Part shown: positions 1-12,059 of the stretch, piece after piece
How the letters are laid out: each line of letters starts with the position of its first letter
How positions within the stretch are numbered: position 1 is the stretch's first letter
Source: Paramacrobiotus metropolitanus
Lineage: Eukaryota; Tardigrada; Eutardigrada; Parachela; Macrobiotidae
Direction: 5' to 3'
Assembly: GCF_019649055.1 (NCBI RefSeq)
Contig: NW_026570229.1
Location: forward strand, 992,001-1,056,000
Length of the DNA: 64,000 nt
Translations under genes and position numbers: made by a program
The notes under the pieces: generated by a model
The model's database searches: none
Told to the model about the DNA's origin: nothing
What the model saw: only the letters and a program-made list of their open reading frames with translations

Positions 1-341
1 TTCATCGGCGGAATGAAGACTTCGTTGCGGAAGAGCTGTGGAGTGACCCAGTAGCTCTGAGTAACCACCAGTTGACTGCCGTCGGAATGGACACACTCAT
101 ACTGACCGACATGGGCGTGCGAAAAGTTGATCAAACGGATGGAGAACGCGCCGGTAGCCAGGTCGTACTCCGGCACCTCGGTGCTGTGCCATACAAACAT
201 GTCCTGAGAATCATATTTTTTTGCGCAGTTGCAGATGTAATATCCTCCCGGTTGGGTAACGACTTCGTCATCCAATGGATCTGGGACCGGCATTTTAACT
301 CCGTTGTATGTAAAGGCCGGCGGAATCTTCACGTGTGAAAC
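1..341 (-). CDS. Ig-like domain protein, partial exon at window edge
   Basis: The minus strand is open for 113 codons from 341 to the window edge, with no stop. A splice acceptor (pyrimidine-rich tract ending in ACACAG, AG at 343-342) precedes it. The translation shows the immunoglobulin-fold pattern: a Tyr-Tyr-Ile-Cys strand, then Phe-Val-Trp about 15 residues later, then Ser-Ile-Arg-Leu-Ile and a Val-Gly-Gln-Tyr-Glu-Cys strand, which corresponds to the canonical D-x-G-x-Y-x-C. The exon continues past the left edge of the window, so the 3' part of the gene is missing, and no upstream exon was identified. The likely role is a secreted or cell-surface protein, inferred from the fold only. Ligand and family are unknown. 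Confidence 0.65.
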
Positions 342-2698
342 CTGTGTGTAACATAGGGAAAGAAGAAAAAGGCAATTTTTTAAGGCATACAATTTACGCG
401 TTTCATTGGCTTAAAATGTGCTTTTTTATTTCATTAAGCACGGTAACATGATACTCCACAGTTTAAGAAACAGTCAATCATAATATGTATATGACAAAAT
501 TCATTTAATGCTGCCGTTCGTTCCATTGTGAAGGAGCGGCAGCTTAAAATTAACCCAGTGTGAACTTAAACTGAATACTTTGATTACTTCCGTCATTTAA
601 ACATTGTTGCTGTACTGTTCAAATAAGTACTGGATTACCCAAAACACAGAATTTAACAGATCAACGGAGACTCTCTAGATAATGACTAACGAGTACATTA
701 GATGCTATTTCTCGGTTAGCTGAATCGCACACTTACAGTAAACAGTGTAGATCATAATAGTCAACGTTAATCAGGCATCACCTGCTATATAATTAAGTTC
801 TCGGCTTGGAAATTATTTGATTGACGAAATAATCGCCATAGATAAACAGTAAGTTTAAAACAGCTATCAGCTGGGATATATTCAGGATTTCTATGGCCGC
901 CGGCCGGTGTGCAGCGAGTGCAGCTCTTCAGATAGCAGATCGAACTAGTGTGACACAATTGGCTCCTTTGATCGAATCTGGGAGAAAGTATTGCAAATTT
1001 AAAGAACTGCTGGTAATTTAAAAAAAGCAAACACGTCGGTAATGTTCCAGATTTGCTGCACGTCCCCGTCGTGTTAACGACACGCCAGTACGTCCAGTTG
1101 GGCGTGTATTAACTGCATGATTGTGGGTTAATTGCCAAGTGAATTTTTGGAATCAGCCGGGTCGTTTTTTCGCATTTTTCAAAGGACCTAATTAGGTTCA
1201 TCACTGTACTTTCTTTTATATTTGTTTTCGATAACGGAGTGTTGCGGCGTATACTGTTGCCAACGGAAAACCTATAACTAGCCGGTAGATCCATGTTTTT
1301 AAGCACAATTAATGACTCTTATTCTGAACCACCAAGGCAGGTAGACAAAATTCCTGGATTCTGTATTTTTTGGCAATTATGAATTCATGAATTTCTGCTT
1401 TGTCGTGAATTAGTTAACTAGTTCAGTCCGGTGTGAACAAAATCTCTGGCCTGTTATCTTACCTTTTACAGTAGGTCTGTTTACTGTTATGATGAGTGTT
1501 TGATATGCAAATGTCTCAAACAAAACACTGCAAGCACTTCCGGCGGGCAAAATGTTCTAACCGCCTTGGTGTGGAAGTTTCGAGCGTTGTTTGTCGAAAG
1601 CTGCATGGCAATGTTCGCTGTTAATTTATATGCTGCTATATAATTAAGTTCTCGTCTTCAAAATGAGAAAACGATGTTAGCTCTTCGAAAAGTTTATGCT
1701 GCAGCGTGGCAGAAATACAATACTAGAAAGTACGAGGACTAATAAATTTTTCGCATTTTGGCTTTTAATATCCGGGAAAGCTCGAAGAGCCCGGTTATAT
1801 TTTCTACTCTACGGTCTCTACCGTTTTGCTTGCGCCATTCGGGCAGTATATACAAAATATAAGCCCAAATGTAAGCAACTAACTGAAGCCAGCCGAGTAC
1901 TTGCAGGTTTGTGTGAAGATAAACACACCTATACTAAATTTATTAATAAAGTCTGCTTTGAGAACTTCAAAGTAAATTGGGCATACTTAAAATGTTATGC
2001 AGTTTGCTTTCGCAGATGTGAAAAGTTCCGAACACTTTTACAAAGTACTACTGCTCGTTGTATATTTTGCTCATAATGCAGTTTTGCTCTTGGTCTCTAA
2101 TAAAATACAGTCTTCAAACGCTATCAACTATATTTACGCAAAATTTAAGCGAAAATTTGCCTTGTTGAAAAACAGGGTACAGTATATTTGTATCAGATTA
2201 TTCAGACTGTATGTGTAAGTTGCAACTTGCAGTTAATTGTAACGGCGTTGCGACACTCGGGAGTTTCCTTTCGCGCTTCCCACTCCCATCTGGTTTGTTG
2301 GATAATTAAAACTAGGTGGCACAGATTTATGGTGACTTCAATCAAGCACGGTAACATGCCGAGGGAATTATCGAGCGGATGCGCGAACAACACAAGGAAA
2401 TCATCGGCGTAACAGCGTTTCGGTACAGGAAAGCGGTAAACAGGATTTATAATTCCACGAACAGATTTCTGTCCTCATAAGGGCTCAAATCCTGTTGGAT
2501 TCCCGGTTTGGAAGAGCTTGTCGTAAAAAGAATTACTAATGATAATATCACATGGATCCCGAATCGTGCCGGTGATTATAACATCATATGACGTTATATG
2601 TTGGGTCTCTCTCTACTTTGACCCAGGTTGTCATCGCTCTCAGTTTTCAGTGAACGGTTGTGTCTTGTGTGCATCGTTTTACAATTGTTTTCGCTGAT
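342..2698. other. Intergenic / upstream region with relic of the array
   Basis: No convincing gene is present. The region holds the presumed intron upstream of the Ig exon. It also has two related short blocks (around 784 and 1632, both with CTATATAATTAAGTTCTCG) and one copy of the CTTCCGG...CCGCCT block (about 1514-1580) that elsewhere lies in intron 1 of the tandem family. That block before the first complete copy suggests a decayed older unit. The sequence just before 2699 must contain the promoter of the first copy, but it is not recognisably like the promoter module of copies at 22, 29 and 58 kb. Confidence 0.4.
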
Positions 2699-5600
2699 AT
2701 GGGATTCAAAAAGTCATTTACTTTTTCCGTGAACAAAGAACTGTTCTCCTCATATCCAGAAATCTTAACAGAATCCGTGGTGGTCTTGTGGTTCGCGTGT
2801 GAAATTTGTATGAAATTCGGTTTGCGTGTCCTACCGGATTGGCGTACCAGTCGATTAGATCCCGATCACTACAACTCTTTCGATTCCCTGCTCGAACTGT
2901 CTGGACTGGTAAGTAGCCCCGTAGCTGAAGCATCATCAAACAAATACTATTTTTATATTTCTTATTTGTATATATATTTGTATAATATTTATTTTTCTAT
3001 ATTAATGCTTCAACGTGGGTTAAATTAACCAGCTATTTTGTATTTTCTGTTTTTGCATGCTTCTTAACTTTAAATGTTCTGTGCCTTGATCGAATACGGT
3101 GTTCTAAAGGCAAATGCTCATCCCAGTCGTTGCATCCCTCTTTTCAACCGACGCTTAATTAATTTGAGGCACGGCCAAGTTTACATTTTTTTGAAATTTT
3201 GTTAATATTTTTCTTGGTATTACATCAATTTCCTCCTTGTATCTCTTTAAATACAAAGCACAGCTCAAGCAAGCAGAGATAATATTAATTTGTACTCAAT
3301 AACAAATTCCTCACGATTCTTACCAGAGACAGAGCACTTGGTACTGTATCGTTTTATGAACTTATGGAGATTTTTACGGCCCATACATCTGTTGTCGTGA
3401 ATATCGAACAACTACAAGTATAGTTTGCAGCATTCATATTTTCTTCACAGAAGAGCAATAGGTAGGTCAAAGTCTCGAACAAAACATTTCCGGTGCGAGC
3501 GCTTCCGGTAAGAGGAACTGCCAACCGCCTCTGGGTGGGAGCTTTAGGGGATGTTTGCAGTCACGATTTATAGTTACTTACTAAATAGTTCTTCTTATCT
3601 TTACCAGTCATTAATTCTGAATTTGTGTTGCTCATCAATAGACAATAATCATAAATATGTTGAAAAGCAAGTGGTTTTTCGATTCTAAACAAAATTTTAT
3701 GTCGCACCAAGTTCGACCGACTAGAAAGAACGCTGTTACTTAATGAATTCGCTATTCATCGCTCGTGGAAGTTTTACACCAGGGTTAGTTTAAAGCGAGA
3801 TTTGGGGAGACCATTACAAAATCTAGTTGGGTTCTTCTGTTTCTTGAACAAACAACACAGCTATGTATATGCTCGGGCGTTGCAATATGTTTTGCTAAAA
3901 CTAACTGCATTATATTATGTAAAACAGTATTTTCGTAAAAATCGACGCTTTCTAAGTGCGTGGATCATAATTAAAACGCGTTAAAAGCAATCATATTTCC
4001 TTGCTCAAGACTCCAGAGGAGATCAGCTCTCGGCACCATTCTGTTGTGTTTTTCTTTGCCTTGTTTACTGTTAATGCAGGCAGGTAACCCGTTATGCAGG
4101 CATATATGATTTTCTGCGGCCGTTCGATTATCTACATACTAAAACTCTGAAATAAGTAAAGAAACGGGAGTTTTATTTTACAAAGTACACAGTACACAAA
4201 ATGATGATATGCCGTTCGTTACCTGTAAGACAAAAATATGGCGTTCGTAACTCATTCTATGTTTTCCACTGGGAAATCCTACATATTTCGTTTCATTACG
4301 GGATTTGCTTTGTACCTTGCGAGTTGCGAATATGCTTCAAGTGCTCGATAAAATGGTGGATGCCCAAGATCGCTTTACCACCCGCTCTGTATGTGGAACG
4401 GTGCAACTACCTGTGAGCGAGTGTGGAGTGACTTTGCTTCGCAGACAGTCTGAGATACAGTTTATACCGGATATGCAAAACAAGCAACAGGGGCGTTCAT
4501 TATAAAACATAATTTCCTTTTATACATACTGTTTATGTATAGTGGATCTCAACGGCGCTTAGTCAATAAAATTATAAAAGTACTACTTATCTGGAAAAAT
4601 CGTTCAGCAGTCAAAATTTAATAAAACTAAGCAGTAAACGGTGAGGTCTCCAGTTTCCACAAAAAAAGGAAACTACGAAGCAATATGTTAATAATAAGAA
4701 AAAAAATTTCTAACTTTTTGCAGAAGGTCAATGCATGCTTCTGGGATGACGTCATGTCGGGATGGATGCAACCACATCCGGTCACCATTAACCAGTCGGC
4801 TGGGTTGGTTGTGGTACCACCTTCTTCATCGAACGTTCTCCTCGCTTACGTGGCCACTGTGACAACCATTCTTCTAACGGCATTCCTCGGCATCTCGTTT
4901 TGTTACCTGGTATACGAAAATCGCGACCGGACAATTCCCTTACCGAAGGACCACCTGTTGCGCTGCCGTGGACTGGCGGCGTTAGGCCGTTATAAGTTTA
5001 TTCAGGCGGCCGTCAAAATTCCTCTGCCACTGCCAGCTTACATTTTTGCCGTGTTGGTTGGTTGGTTGACTGTTGTCATCAGCTCAGTAATCCACTATGC
5101 GTTTTGGATGGTTGTCGAGGTCCTGCCAGTGGTGGTCCTGGCATGGATGTCAGTCATAATGGCCATGACTGTATTTGGCCCATCCACGGTGTTCCCTGGC
5201 TGTATCCTCTTCGCTAGCATATTGATCATGTATTGCGCCGGCCGAATTTGGGGATTGTGGATGAATGAGACCTATCATGCACTAACTATAAAGAAAATTA
5301 GGTAGGTAGGAAGTTTTTACCTGTCGGGTGAGGATTAAAACTACAAAATGATTTTCGTCAATAAATTAAGTTAAACTTTAATATACTAACACACTGTTTA
5401 TTGATATTAGGGTTAAACCAATAATTTATTTACTTAGTAACTTACTGTAGATATAGTGCTGCAGTTCACACTGGTAGTCGTTGTATTGATTTCCTCTTTA
5501 AGAAATCGTGTTATGCCGTATTATGTACTTTCAGGAAGCTGATTGCTGCGAAATCCAGTGTAAAACCGACGTTATCGATCATTACCTCACCGGGAAAGCC

Positions 5601-7225
5601 GATCGTAGTCGCAGGCACGGACCCTTACTATGAAGCCTGGAAAATCTCAGTCTGTTACTTCTTGGTATTCTGTTCGGGATGCCTTGCCGCTTATTACAAC
5701 GTCTGGCCATTGTGTCGAAAATTTCCTACCGTTAGTCGATGGCAAAGCAACAAGGATAGCGCCAACTGGACCTACTGGCAGGTTGTCAATCTAACGGGGA
5801 CCTGCAGCAAACACGGAACAGTAAGTGCTGATCTTTCTGGGACAAGAACCTGTTCCAAAAGCTTTGCTTTCTGTAGAAGCACTCTGACGCGCACCTATCT
5901 GTACTTGTGCCCACTCTATGTTGTGCATCATTTTTGATTTTGATGGATTAAATTTTCAAGTAGAACTTGATACTCGAGCTAATACTTCCGAACACTGAGT
6001 AGCAGGCTGCTTTCGAACATTTGAGATGGCCGCTTGTATTAAGTTGATATACCTGTAATGAGACACAATAATGATAAGTACTTGAAGTACTTTTTTTAGG
6101 GTTTCGATCAGGGGATCGCGATGCTGTCCTACTGGGTGGATTTGCAGTCGGAGGAACTGCAATCAGCGCATACCGGCAATTCCGATCTGCTGGCCAGCTT
6201 CACTCCGTCGTACCCACGCGTCGTCAGCTGGATATTCTTGGTGTGGAGTGGAGCGCTGTCCGGCGCCAGTGGTCTGCCCTACGCCGTCCTGCGTTATGCG
6301 AAGGGTATCTTCGTTGGCTTGTTCGTATTGATTGTCGGGGGACTGCTCGTCCACGGCGGTGTCCTTGTTTACTATAACAAATGGCGTCGGTGTGCCCTAG
6401 TCCAGCGGAGCGTGGTGGCTGACGACAGGTTGTCATTCTTAAATTAGGCTGTGCTTGGTAATACTGAAGGCTGTTTTGCCGTCCATACTTAGGACCCGTT
6501 TTTCTAAAAATTTTCTGTTCTTCTCCCTGATTTGCGCACCGGTTCGCGGCCATATCATTTTCCCGTTTCTTCTTCTTAAGGTAGACCCCTGCCTGTGCGC
6601 GCCTATTCCCTTTAATAAGCACGGGCATGTTTATTATTTCAGTGATGAACCTCTACTGGTGCCTGCTAACGTTGCGGCGGAGGAGAGCGGTTTAATGAAC
6701 GACGCGCCATCAGATCGTGTTCCATTATTGGCTGATGTAAAGACAGATGTTACCTGCATTGTGTTATCCGATCATTTGCAAGATCCCGCCACTAACGACC
6801 ACGTCATTCCGGAAGCCAAGGACGAACACGGTGCGCAGGTGGCTATCGAATGCACACCCATGGCTGCGCCACAGAACACAGTGGCTACAGGGCCCTTTTG
6901 CGTGTGCGAACAACTGAGCACTATTTGGTTGTTCGTGGTGGTCGCGCATTGCCCGGTAGTCTGCGGCGTGCTGCTCCCGTATTCGGTGGTGGGGCTGTTC
7001 CTGTGGGAAGAACTGCAGTTACCCGCTCTGCTGCTGCTGCTCACGGCCTACACAGTGTGGGTCTACCGCCGATTGGTGATGCTTGTGTGGTTGATGTGGT
7101 ACGGTGAGGAGATTATTAGAAAAGAATACGAAGTCCGCTGTGGACTCCGTTGCGCTTGCTGTGGAGAGATGATTCCGGCGGACGAGCTGGAGGAAAGACT
7201 AGTGGAGCCGCTGCTCACGAAATAG
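2699..7225 (+). CDS. Multi-pass membrane protein, tandem family copy 1 (subfamily I, intact)
   Basis: Five exons are predicted: 2699-2908, 4724-5301, 5535-5820, 6100-6428 and 6643-7225. All junctions are GT-AG with intron phases 0, 2, 0, 2, and together they give 661 residues with no internal stop. The start is the ATG at 2699, because all full paralogues begin at the same place (Met-Gly-x-Lys). Hydrophobic segments lie near residues 20-40, 107-133, 175-195, 198-220, 224-243, 298-317, 398-420, 427-450, 560-583 and 594-616. Exon 3 encodes a probable non-cytoplasmic loop with an Asn-Trp-Thr and an Asn-Leu-Thr sequon. The tail has a Cys-rich stretch (CxCC). The exon 4 donor (AG|GTTGTC) is weak. 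I do not recognise the family. It is likely a plasma-membrane protein; function is unknown. Confidence 0.75.
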
Positions 7226-9237
7226 TGCGGTTGGTTTCTGGCTGCTCCGTTAGTATTCTTCGGCATCGGGAATTATTATAATTGTGGCAGGAAAGATCGA
7301 ATTCTCGTTTCGCACATAAATTCGCCCAATCCATTTTCTATCTCTAAAAATAAGCAAATGTGTTTAAACTGAACGTTTCTAACATATGAACATAAAAGGG
7401 ATTAGTAATCAGCATGAAATTTAATTTTTGGGCCATGATCTTTGTCCATTTTAAAAATTTCATGTTTATAGCTATAGGCTACAATATTATTTTTTGCATT
7501 GCCGGTGCTGTGAAAATTACTGTTATGAAATTGTGTGCACATTTAGCTTAATCGCCGTACAGAAATGCAAAATTACCGAATGAACTTGCTGATATGCAAC
7601 CATTCTAAAACTTTCGCCTTTCGAAAGTGATAGTTCGAGCGAGTTTGTAGTATATTAAGTAGAAGCGTGCGCCGAGACTTGGTCGATTCTCGATCGATTG
7701 TAAGAAGAGCATCGTTGGATTGTGTAAACACCGTCCTATCAACACTCATATATCCCGATTTATGCCGCAATCACCCCAGATTCTTGACTCCTCACTGGAA
7801 GCCTGTTACGCACAGTCGACGGTCTTTCATTTTCCAGCGTGTCCCGTGTGGTCATATGTCCGTCCCTTCCGGAGAAGAAGTAACTGCACATCGGTGCTGG
7901 TTTCGTGACCTATATTCGGGCCGAATAATTCGGCCCAGTAATACGCATACTTCTAGCGTACCAGCATGTACCTGCTGTAGCCGTATAATTTGGAATTTCA
8001 TAATATAAATGTTTCATGTGATTTCATCAATGATCGACTTTGTGCAAGCCCCTTCTTGTAAAATCAACAGGTTGATATTTCATGGTATCTAGTGAATATC
8101 AATAATTATGGTAATTAAAATGTGCATAATACTAAGAATTATGTGGATGTATAGTTAAAACTGTACAATAATAATAGCTGTAAGCGTATTATATCTCCTG
8201 CAATTTTAACAACTATTTATTCTACTAAGTATCTTTTAAAGGTCAACAAAATCACGGATATTTTTGGAACTTACAGCTTGCTTCATAATGTGAGTTATTT
8301 CTAGTTTAAACTGGGTTTCAGCGGCCAGTTACACATTCTCCATTGGCACTTAATTGTAAGATGAAGGAAGTGCTGGAGTGGTGGAAACCAATTTAAGTTA
8401 AGCAAACAAATCTGCGGAATCCAGGATAATTCGAATTACGCTAGTTTACTACGGGTAGGTAATTTGAATTATGCTTCTATGATTAACTAGTGACATCATT
8501 AATGCGCATCTCAAATCTTCGCGGTGGTAACCGGTGAAATTTGTCATGTTTTTGTGTGTTCGAGACGAAGTTTGCAGACGTTTGTTACATATATCGAAAA
8601 AAATTATTCCAATTTTTTCAAATTCAAAGTACTGTCACTACGGTTACTGTATTAGTCTGTATATATCTAAACTTCCTTTGCTCTCTTTCAGTCTTTATTA
8701 ATATTGCCTTTTAACTCGACTTGAGCTAATCAAAGTAATGCACCATTTGAAACCAACTACTTTATCAAATGAAAACGTGTTTTCAGAAGATTTTTCAGCA
8801 TTTTGGCTTAAAATTTTATTCGACAGCAATTTCTTCAGCATTTTGACTTCATGAATGTTTTTCGGCAATTTTTTCCTTTACATTTTGACAGTGGCTTCTA
8901 GCAAATATCTCTGGCTAGGACTAACCGGATTCTGACTTCTTGTTTCATCACATACGTACATACAAGGTTTCCGTGAAATATTTCGCGATAGATCAGGGGT
9001 ATTATACGAAGACGGTCCAGAAATTCACTAAATTAAATAAGTCCAGAAAGCGACTTTAATCAAATTTTTTACAGTTCCTTTATACAAACTGGTTGCCCTC
9101 ACGCGAAGAGGTTGTGTAATGTTGATGTAAAAAATATATAAGCAATTCAAACGCGAAGCAATGCGCAGTGAATTACATCGCATAATTTTTATTAGCACAA
9201 GCCAGTTAGAATACATGAATTGGCAACAAATAGAGAA
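7226..9237. other. Gene-free AT-rich region downstream of copy 1
   Basis: The first ~60 bases after the stop resemble the 3' flank of other copies (GGTTGGTTTC, then CGGCATCGGG), so they are probably 3' UTR. The rest is AT-rich with only short, unconvincing reading frames. At about 8790-8895 there are repeats of TTTTTCAGCATTTTG. Their complement recurs near 20890-20990 and, more weakly, near 16850, so this is a dispersed low-copy repeat. No gene is seen. Confidence 0.4.
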
Positions 9238-9645
9238 TTACAATAACAAAATTTCTTCTAATTTATCCGCTCCTTCCATCGTCCCCAGCACGGAAGCCGC
9301 GTTGCCTCGTTGTATTTCGATCGACAGACGTTGACGTAAGAATTCGTGTGAGCGAGGTTCCCCGGTGTGTTGCTGTAGCCGCTTGCCGATTTCCTTTATT
9401 AAAGCAGATGCCGATTTTCCCCAGGGCCCGAAGGTTTCAAAGGCTAGTGCTGCAAAAATGTATCTACCTACAAGGTACGCATAGAGTCTGGCTTTCTTGT
9501 CTTCGGCTTGGGCCGCGGCGGATCCGGCAGCTGAGGAAGTGGACTTGATATGGGACGAGGCGACAGTGTCGACGCAGGTGACATCCCATGCCAGACACAT
9601 ACCACGTTTCCAGGCAAAGGTAATTGGTACGACTGTACGAGTATC
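9238..9645 (-). mobile_element. LINE-type retrotransposon 3' remnant (C-terminal tail)
   Basis: A minus-strand reading frame of about 137 codons ends at 9238. Its C-terminus has the pattern found at the end of many invertebrate non-LTR retrotransposon proteins: Trp-Asp-Val-Thr near the start, Ala-Phe-Glu-Thr-Phe-Gly-Pro-Trp-Gly, Thr-Gly-Glu-Pro-Arg-Ser, and Gln-Arg-Gly-Asn-Ala-Ala-Ser-Val-Leu-Gly-Thr. The assignment rests on remembered family patterns, not a search. The frame loses similarity near 9645, where the CTTCCGG...CCGCCT array block begins. That is what 5' truncation at insertion would give. No reverse transcriptase domain is present here. Confidence 0.65.
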
Positions 9646-9734
9646 AAACAAAGCACTTCAGACACTTCCGGCGCCTGAAAACTGGCAACCGCCTTGGTAC
9701 GGGGGTTTTGATATTCTGTCAACGGTAAACAAGT

Positions 9735-10542
9735 AGGGGTCTACGGGCAGGATAATTCAGAGTTCCCAGTCTTCGTAAATTAGGTATCTGTTCGATAGAA
9801 ACGAAGTTCTCCAGAATTCGGAACCAATCATTTCTTCCGAGATTCAAGGTAGCAGCATTTACAGCTGCCAGATCGAAAGATGCTAGTTAACGAATCTGTC
9901 GCTCTTGGATGCACTATATCAAGGTTAATCCTGATTTTGTATTATTTTGCATTTGTTTTATTGTTTATATTTTCTGTTTGTTAATTACTCTTTTTGCGTG
10001 GGACTTCTGGACAGTACAAAATCTTTGTATGTCTTTGTAACGAAGACAAAAAATATTCCCTGGTTAAGATTTTACCCCGTACTGAACCTTTGCAGGTTTG
10101 TGCGGGGTTCACGGATAAGATTGCTTGAAGTTGACAGAAACCTCCATACTCCATAGCTGACATTTTATCCCATTTCGATGCTCTGAGCCTCTGACGGTGG
10201 CAAAATGACGATGATGCTTTCAATCCTTTCCATTTTTGAGAGCACTCTTACGCACGTGCTACTACACTGGTAATGTGTTTTAACTTTTAACGAAGTGGCT
10301 GTCCTGTCGCAATCATGGCGTTTATACGGCCAGCTAAATAGTTAGATAACCGCACTCTGACTGGCGTAATAGCTTACTTATAATAGGCAATTTGAATTTT
10401 TCTAATTCTGGTATTTTTCACCTATTATTATGACTCCAAAAAAGCATTATATTTTAAATCCGAAAATTTTCTGAGTATGATGTAACTTGTAAGCAGTAGT
10501 TTATTAAAAGCGAGGTCACCTAAGCAGTAAATACATTTTCAG
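9735..10542. other. Unassigned sequence, probable relic introns
   Basis: No gene is seen. The segment lies between an array intron-1 block (about 9650-9720) and a decayed exon 4 (10543-10903). It is therefore probably what remains of exons 2-3 and introns of a lost subfamily I unit, but no exon 2 or 3 can be recognised. Confidence 0.3.
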
Positions 10543-10903
10543 AGATTCGATCAAGAGAACGCGATATTATCATAATGGATCAGGATGGACCTGCAACCTT
10601 GAGTGAGCTGCGCTCGCAACATGCCGCGAATTCGGCGATACAGGCCAGCTTCGCTCCGTCCTTTCCATCATCTGCCGTCGGCTCAGTGTTTCGGATGTGG
10701 ACCGTGTGGTGTAGGTGCTGTCCGCCATTAATGGTGTACGAGCACCGTTTTCGGTCCTGCACCGTTACGTCAAGAGCTTTCATTGACGTCGTCGTTGTAA
10801 TCGATGAGGGATTATGGTCTTAACGGTGTCCCCATCTGCCATGATAAATGGCGCCGATGAGTCCTGGTTCAGCGCAGTATGGAGACTGTTCAGTGTTCAC
10901 AAG
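10543..10903 (+). pseudogene. Relic exon 4 of the tandem membrane-protein family
   Basis: The acceptor (ATTTTCAG) and the conserved exon 4 opening (Arg-Phe-Asp-Gln) are still visible. The following ATG-CTG-TCA-TAC-TGG of intact copies reads ATA-TTA-TCA-TAA-TGG, giving an immediate stop. Similar sequence continues through the Ala-Ser-Phe-x-Pro-Ser region, the GTGTGG core and the GATAAATGGCGCCG end, but with frame breaks and extra bases; the intact exon is 329 bases and this is about 361. The 3' end is closest to the subfamily I copies at 6.4 and 51.0 kb. No other exon of this unit is recognisable. Confidence 0.7.
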
Positions 10904-11384
10904 GTAATTGAATAGCTGTAAAACGGGTGCGATTTCCCGACACATACAGAGTAGGCTAATTAAAATGGTAATCATAGTTTTTAACGCGGTGGACGCTGAT
11001 TCAGCGTCAATTATGCACCGCGAGCGCCGGTTATTGTGCTGTCCGAGCCACCCAGGGTAGGCCAAGTTTACGTCTGCCGCCCATTTGCCTTTTCAGTTTG
11101 CCTTTTTCGACATTACCTTTGACTTTATTTTTACCGCCATGAAAATCGTTGCCCTCTACCGTATAAGGTTTCTTCACTGTTTTTTTAACGACGCAAATGC
11201 AGGTAATTGGTTTGAGCTTTTTTGAAAATTTTTAATTGCTCTGTAAAGGGTGCGATCTACTTAATCAGGCAAAGAAGAAAACCGGAAGGAAACCGTTTGT
11301 GGGAACTACAATTCACCAGTACCCAACCGAATGACCGTCGCCCATTCACTTACTGTAGGTGCCCAACAGAGAGACCATAAATCC
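10904..11384. other. Unassigned intergenic sequence
   Basis: Mixed composition with a GC-richer stretch around 10985-11070. No supported gene, RNA or repeat unit was recognised. Confidence 0.3.
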
Positions 11385-11469
11385 ATGCCATACAAGCCGC
11401 TGCACTACACTATGATAGCTACAGCCATCGCCTTACTGGCCCTTACATGTGCGGTTGCGCCGTGGATGT
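11385..11469 (+). CDS. Possible signal-peptide first exon
   Basis: ATG at 11385 opens 28 codons with the layout of a secretory signal: a short polar start (Met-Pro-Tyr-Lys-Pro-Leu-His-Tyr-Thr) then a strongly hydrophobic, Ala/Leu-rich core of about 16 residues ending Ala-Val-Ala. It runs directly into an excellent donor (T|GTAAGTAAG at 11470). No following exon with a matching phase (phase 1) was recognised in the next few kilobases. It may be an orphaned first exon of a lost gene or a real gene with distant exons. A chance match cannot be excluded. Confidence 0.35.
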
Positions 11470-11589
11470 GTAAGTAAGAACGTGTGCAGAAAGAAAGTGA
11501 ATAAGTCTAGAGCTTAATTTTCAAAAATTCAAGATATCAGTTAAATTAAAAAAATATAAGTCTACGGTGCATTAAATGCCCCAGACGCA

Positions 11590-12059
11590 CATATGCGATG
11601 ATTACGACAGCTTCTGGGCGTCTGGTCACTTCGGCCGCGTTATAGCTCGACCGCACAGGACCACTTCGGCCAACGTTCGATTCTGCCGAAGCTCCAGTTT
11701 AATTGGCTTTTGAAACGCGAACCGCCGACCGATGTCTTAAGTTTTAACACAATCTTTATCATCAGCATTCGCGTTAAGGAGAAGTGATTTGGCGTCTGCT
11801 CAAGCAGATTATGTCCTTACTCGTACGAATGCATAATCTAGTCGGCTGCCGTCATTTCCTGCAATCATGAATAGCTAAGGGCAGCGCTTGATAATGTTTT
11901 CATGATAATTATCGTCTGACACCAAAAATTTAGCCTGTCTGAGCTCGCCACCGCTTTTTATTGGCTGCAAGCGGAGAACAGTGAAGAATTTATGCTCATA
12001 TATATATTTTTACTTACACTGTTTTGCAGTCGCTTAGTCGAAAAATTTGTTTTGTAGAA
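11590..12059 (+). promoter_or_regulatory. Upstream module of family copy at 12 kb
   Basis: This region aligns by eye with the sequence upstream of the copy at 58 kb. Shared stretches include CGCGAACC(G)GC(C/G)G(A/C)CCGATGTCTT, TTTATCATCAGCATTCGCGTTA and GGCGTCTGCTCAAGCAGATTATGTCCTTACTCGTA. Such conservation outside exons suggests duplicated promoter or 5' UTR sequence. The hairpin seen upstream of other copies is only weakly recognisable here (about 11590-11660). No TATA box or start site can be fixed from sequence alone. Confidence 0.5.

Noticed and set aside
1696-2218. 126-codon and overlapping 73-codon frames upstream of copy 1
   Set aside because: Low-complexity composition, no conserved counterpart in other units and no recognisable domain.
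6455-6642. Open extension of exon 5 into intron 4 of the first copy
   Set aside because: The conserved acceptor at 6642 fits the family phase; the upstream part has no similarity to other copies.
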